A DNA stretch of 7,816 nt from JAWLCG01 sp041687295 (GTDB lineage: Bacteria; Planctomycetota; Phycisphaerae; SM23-33; FEN-1343). Location of the stretch: contig JAWLCG010000242.1 of assembly GCA_041687295.1 (NCBI GenBank), forward strand, positions 1 through 7,816, written 5' to 3'. Position numbers and translations under genes: made by a program. The notes under the pieces are model-generated. The model did no database searches. It was not told the origin of the DNA and was given only the letters and a program-made list of their open reading frames with translations. Shown here in pieces: positions 5,628 through 7,816 of the stretch; positions within the stretch are counted from its first letter, which is position 1, and the number at the start of each line of letters is the position of its first letter.

Positions 5628-5635
5628 AAGGGAGG
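5628..5635 (+). promoter_or_regulatory. Ribosome-binding site of the unknown-protein gene
   Basis: AAGGGAGG lies 6 nt before the ATG at 5642. It is one of the two best Shine-Dalgarno matches in the window and settles the start. Confidence 0.75.
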
Positions 5636-5641
5636 CGTGCG

Positions 5642-7030
5642 ATGGCGGACGGTGACGGACGGACTCCGGTGAGCTTTGGCGGCGTGGTGCCGAGCCTGGC
5701 CCTGCGGGCCGAGCTGGGCCCGCCGCGGACCGAATGCGGCGTGGGGGCGCTGATGGCCTGGGCGGGCCGGCTCTGGGCGGTGAGCTACGTCTCGCACAAG
5801 AGCGGCTCGGGCGTGGGCACCGGCTTCTACGAGATCGGCGACGACTTCAAGCTCATCAAGCGCCCCGAGAGCCTCGTGGGCACCTACACCAACCGCTACG
5901 TCCACTGGCCCAGCAACCAGTGCTTCATCGGCCCGCACGTGATCGACGCCGACCGCAACGTCCGCACCATCGACGGCCTGGCCGAGGTCCGCCTGTGCGG
6001 CACGATGGCCCACCTGAGCGACCCGGACAACAAGGTCTACATGCTGGGCATGGAGGGCGAGTTCTTCGAGCTCGACGTGCACAGCCTGGCGTTCACCCAG
6101 CTGTTCGACCTGCGCAAAGAGCTCGACGTACCGCAGGCCATGCACTTCAAGGCCGGCTACACCGCCTTCGGGCGCGTCGTGGTGACCAACAACACCTACG
6201 ACGAGAAGGAGTTCCTCGGCCAGGCCAGCCGCGGGCGCCTGGCGGAGTGGGACGGCAAGGCCTGGACGATCCTGCGGCGCGACCCGTTCACCGAGGTCAC
6301 CGGGCGGGGCACGTTCAGCGGCACGATCTTCGCCACCGGCTGGGACCGCGCCTCGGCGCTGCTGAACGTCTACACCCAGGCCGACGACACCTGGCGGACC
6401 TACCGCCTGCCCAAGGCCAGCCACACCTTCGACCACATGTGGCAGACCGAATGGCCCCGCATCCGCGAGACCGAGCACGAACGGCTGCTGATGGACTGCC
6501 ACGGCATGTTCTACGAGCTCTCGCCGTGGGCGTACGGCAACCGCATCTGGGGCGTTCGGCCCATCTCGACGCACCTGTGGGTGCTGGGCGATTTCTGCAC
6601 CTGGCGAGGCCTGCTGGTGCTGGGCAGCGACAACGCCAGCCCCCACGGCGGGGCCAACCACACTGCCGGCGAGCCGCAGTCAGGCCTGTGGCTGGGCAAG
6701 ACGGACGACCTGTGGAGCTTCGGCAAGCCCGCAGGCTGGGGCGGCCCGTGGTGGGAGACGCCGGTCAAGGCCAACGTCCCCAGCGACCCGTTCCTGATGA
6801 CCGGCTTCGAGCACAAGTGCCTCCACCTCACCCACGCCGACAGCGGGGCCGTCACCTTCAACCTGGAGGTCGACTTCCTCGGCACCGGCCAATGGATGCC
6901 CTACAAGAGCTTCCAGGTGCCCCACGGCGGCTACGTGCACTACGAGTTCCCCGCCGGCTTCAGCGCCCACTGGGCCCGCCTGACCGCCGACGCCGACTGC
7001 ACCGCCACCGCCCAGTTCATCTACACGTAA
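5642..7030 (+). CDS. Conserved protein of unknown function, predicted beta-rich (propeller-like)
   Basis: This 462-residue protein has no signal peptide or membrane segment and is rich in W, Y and G. Blade-like strands with aromatic ends recur: GEFFELDVHSLAF, GRLAEWDGKAWTIL and GMFYELSPWAYG. Other notable blocks are HWPSNQCFIGPHVID, ASHTFDHMWQTEWPRIRE and FGKPAGWGGPWW. I recall similar full-length hypothetical proteins in planctomycetes and other bacteria but know no assigned function. The last 55 or so residues (FNLEVDFLGTGQW to the C-terminus) look like a separate beta-sandwich. I infer an N-terminal beta-propeller of about 400 residues. Histidine, aspartate and glutamate clusters in the middle could be catalytic or metal-binding, but none forms a motif I recognise. 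It probably shares a transcript with the kinase 15 bp downstream. Confidence 0.9.
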   Translation: MADGDGRTPVSFGGVVPSLALRAELGPPRTECGVGALMAWAGRLWAVSYVSHKSGSGVGTGFYEIGDDFKLIKRPESLVGTYTNRYVHWPSNQCFIGPHVIDADRNVRTIDGLAEVRLCGTMAHLSDPDNKVYMLGMEGEFFELDVHSLAFTQLFDLRKELDVPQAMHFKAGYTAFGRVVVTNNTYDEKEFLGQASRGRLAEWDGKAWTILRRDPFTEVTGRGTFSGTIFATGWDRASALLNVYTQADDTWRTYRLPKASHTFDHMWQTEWPRIRETEHERLLMDCHGMFYELSPWAYGNRIWGVRPISTHLWVLGDFCTWRGLLVLGSDNASPHGGANHTAGEPQSGLWLGKTDDLWSFGKPAGWGGPWWETPVKANVPSDPFLMTGFEHKCLHLTHADSGAVTFNLEVDFLGTGQWMPYKSFQVPHGGYVHYEFPAGFSAHWARLTADADCTATAQFIYT

Positions 7031-7035
7031 CCGAC

Positions 7036-7041
7036 AGGAGG
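7036..7041 (+). promoter_or_regulatory. Ribosome-binding site of the kinase gene
   Basis: AGGAGG stands 4 nt before the ATG at 7046, in the 15-bp gap after the preceding TAA. The short gap and strong site support co-transcription and set the kinase start. Confidence 0.75.
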
Positions 7042-7045
7042 ACCC

Positions 7046-7567
7046 ATGCCGCCTCTGGGCGACCAGGACAACATCACGCTGATCGGCATGCCCGGTGTGG
7101 GCAAGAGCACCGTGGGCGTGCTGCTGGCCAAGGCCACCGCCCGGCAGTTCCTGGACACCGACGTGCTGCTGCAGGCCCGCCAGGGCCGACGGCTGCAGGA
7201 GATCCTCGACCGCGACGGCGCCGAGGCCTTTCGGCATCTTGAGGCCCAGTGCCTGCTGAGCCTCCACTGCCGCCGGCACGTCATCGCCACCGGGGGCAGC
7301 GCGGTCTACTCGGAGCCGGCGATGGCCCACCTGGCCGGTGCCGGGCCGATCGTTCGGCTGGAGCTGCCCATCGACGCGCTGGTCCGCCGCATCGACAACC
7401 TCGACGTCCGTGGCGTGGTGATGGCCCGTGGCCAATCGCTCGAGGACCTCTACCGCCTCCGCGAGCCGCTCTACCGCCGCTGGGCCGACCTGACGATCGA
7501 CTGCACCGGCAAAACCCAGGACCAGGTCGTCGCCGCCATCCTCGCCGAGCTGCATCAGACTTCGTAG
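7046..7567 (+). CDS. aroK: Shikimate kinase-like P-loop kinase
   Basis: This 173-residue protein has the usual shikimate kinase length. Visible motifs are Walker A GMPGVGKST (14-22), DTD (37-39; magnesium and shikimate aspartates), FRHLE (R63), TGGSAVY (82-88, equivalent to the substrate-binding GGG loop but with serine third), RGVV (R122, lid) and LREPLY (R139, equivalent to the substrate-binding arginine). The reaction expected for the family is ATP-dependent 3-phosphorylation of shikimate in aromatic amino-acid synthesis, in the cytoplasm. The GGS loop and the lid place it in a divergent subgroup, so another small hydroxylated substrate is possible. No other aro gene is adjacent; the partner is the unknown protein at 5642-7030. 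The stop TAG falls in a TTCGTAGGC repeat half, which also encodes the final residue. Confidence 0.88.
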   Translation: MPPLGDQDNITLIGMPGVGKSTVGVLLAKATARQFLDTDVLLQARQGRRLQEILDRDGAEAFRHLEAQCLLSLHCRRHVIATGGSAVYSEPAMAHLAGAGPIVRLELPIDALVRRIDNLDVRGVVMARGQSLEDLYRLREPLYRRWADLTIDCTGKTQDQVVAAILAELHQTS

Positions 7568-7669
7568 GCCGGGCGCAGGGCAAAGGTGGGGCTGCGCTAA
7601 CGCTGCGCCCCAGCCTACGGCGCGGGCCGTCTTCGTAGGCTGGGGCGCAGCGAAGCGAAGCCCCACCTT
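7561..7669. repeat. Large imperfect inverted repeat, GTAGGCTGGGGCG family
   Basis: The arms at 7583-7619 (starting AAGGTGGGGCT, ending GCCCCAGCCTACG) and 7634-7669 (starting CGTAGGCTGGGGC, ending GCCCCACCTT) are reverse complements except for a few positions near the centre of each arm, with a 14-nt loop. Each arm also contains its own GGGGC/GCCCC self-pairing. A truncated direct copy, TTCGTAGGCCGGGCGCAG (7561-7578), overlaps the kinase stop. The structure lies between convergent genes and could end transcription from both sides, although no T-tracts are present. Confidence 0.75.
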
Positions 7670-7737
7670 CCCGGGTGCCCCCGACGAGGCTGCAAACGAC
7701 CGTACACTCAGCATTCCCGGTTGGCCCGGCGCCACCG

Positions 7738-7759
7738 CGGCGGGCCGTGCCCGCCCTAC
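7738..7759 (-). repeat. GTAGGGCGGGCAC repeat, minus-strand copy
   Basis: On the minus strand this reads GTAGGGCGGGCACGGCCCGC, matching 5154-5173 with one mismatch in 20 bases. It lies 16 bp downstream of the stop of the presumed minus-strand gene, so relative to that gene it occupies the same 3'-end position as the + strand copy does relative to the activase. Confidence 0.65.
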
Positions 7760-7775
7760 TGGGGACGCCCCCCCC

Positions 7776-7816
7776 TCAGCGGATCAGGCGGGCGTCGGCG
7801 AGGCTGACGTGGTCGC
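7776..7816 (-). CDS. Probable 3' end of a convergent minus-strand gene (partial)
   Basis: On the complement a frame enters from the window edge and ends DHVSLADARLIR followed by TGA (7778-7776). Only 12 residues are visible, too few for a family. Support comes from the natural-looking C-terminus, the GTAGGG repeat just past its stop, and the convergent arrangement around the large inverted repeat. The window edge truncates the gene. Confidence 0.4.
   Translation of the reverse strand, partial: DHVSLADARLIR

Larger units (their letters stand above)
5158..5641. other. 484-bp repeat-rich spacer between the activase and the unknown-protein gene
   Basis: No gene is supported here. The spacer holds the tail of a GTAGGG repeat, a CACAGAG repeat, a strong GC hairpin at 5318, the third GCCCACG hairpin, a GTAGGGCACG element, a possible promoter and a good ribosome-binding site. 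CCCATC and GATGGG around 5527-5547 can also pair weakly. Unlike the two spacers upstream of the dehydratase pairs, it has no octamer array. Confidence 0.7.

Noticed and set aside
5580..5672. 30-codon + strand frame (MSSYTYGVERDW...) overlapping the start of the unknown-protein gene
   Set aside because: Its only purine-rich site is one base from the ATG and lies within a dyad. A leader peptide cannot be excluded but is unsupported.
5594..7735. Minus-strand frames of 355 and 351 codons opposite the unknown-protein and kinase genes
   Set aside because: They are antisense shadows; the + strand frames have strong ribosome-binding sites, balanced amino-acid use and, for the kinase, catalytic motifs.
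1..7816. tRNA, rRNA, riboswitch, insertion sequence or transposase
   Set aside because: I saw no cloverleaf, rRNA core motif, known riboswitch core or transposase domain on either strand. The spacers hold only the repeats and hairpins listed.

Overview
The window is a GC-rich (roughly 70 % by eye), densely coding stretch of bacterial chromosome. All six complete genes lie on the + strand. The base composition, the repeat-laden intergenic spacers (CACAGAG-type repeats, GTAGG-headed hairpin repeats, octamer arrays) and the conserved unknown protein at 5642-7030 suggest a planctomycete-like bacterium (Planctomycetota, perhaps Phycisphaerae). This placement is an inference from style; no rRNA or other marker gene is present.

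Region 1 (1-409) holds a possible 3' tail of an upstream gene, then a repeat-filled spacer ending in an 8-bp-period array and a Shine-Dalgarno. Region 2 (410-2697) is an ATGA-overlapping pair: a protein of the double-cubane cluster / YjiM branch of the 2-hydroxyacyl-CoA dehydratase superfamily, and a second, N-terminally short member of that superfamily. Region 3 (2698-2986) is another spacer with the same hairpin and octamer modules. Region 4 (2987-5157) is a second ATGA-overlapping pair: a third dehydratase-superfamily protein and its ATP-dependent iron-sulfur activase, whose cluster cysteines fall at C127 and C166 exactly as in the Acidaminococcus fermentans activator. Region 5 (5158-5641) is a 484-bp spacer with at least five repeat or hairpin elements and a weak candidate promoter. 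Region 6 (5642-7567) is a two-gene unit: a conserved protein of unknown function with a predicted beta-rich fold, and a divergent shikimate-kinase-like P-loop kinase. The window ends in a large inverted repeat and the probable 3' end of a convergent minus-strand gene.

The four genes of regions 2 and 4 read as one functional system. The activase would use ATP to drive low-potential electrons onto iron-sulfur clusters held by the three superfamily proteins. No CoA-transferase, hydroxyacid dehydrogenase or acyl-CoA dehydrogenase is adjacent, so classical amino-acid fermentation is not supported here and the substrate is unknown.

The most unusual non-coding signals are: (a) three intergenic copies of a 10-bp-stem, 4-nt-loop hairpin whose stem changes are fully compensatory; (b) degenerate octamer arrays abutting the starts of the first gene of each dehydratase pair; (c) GTAGG-headed repeats whose TAG serves as the stop codon of three different genes.
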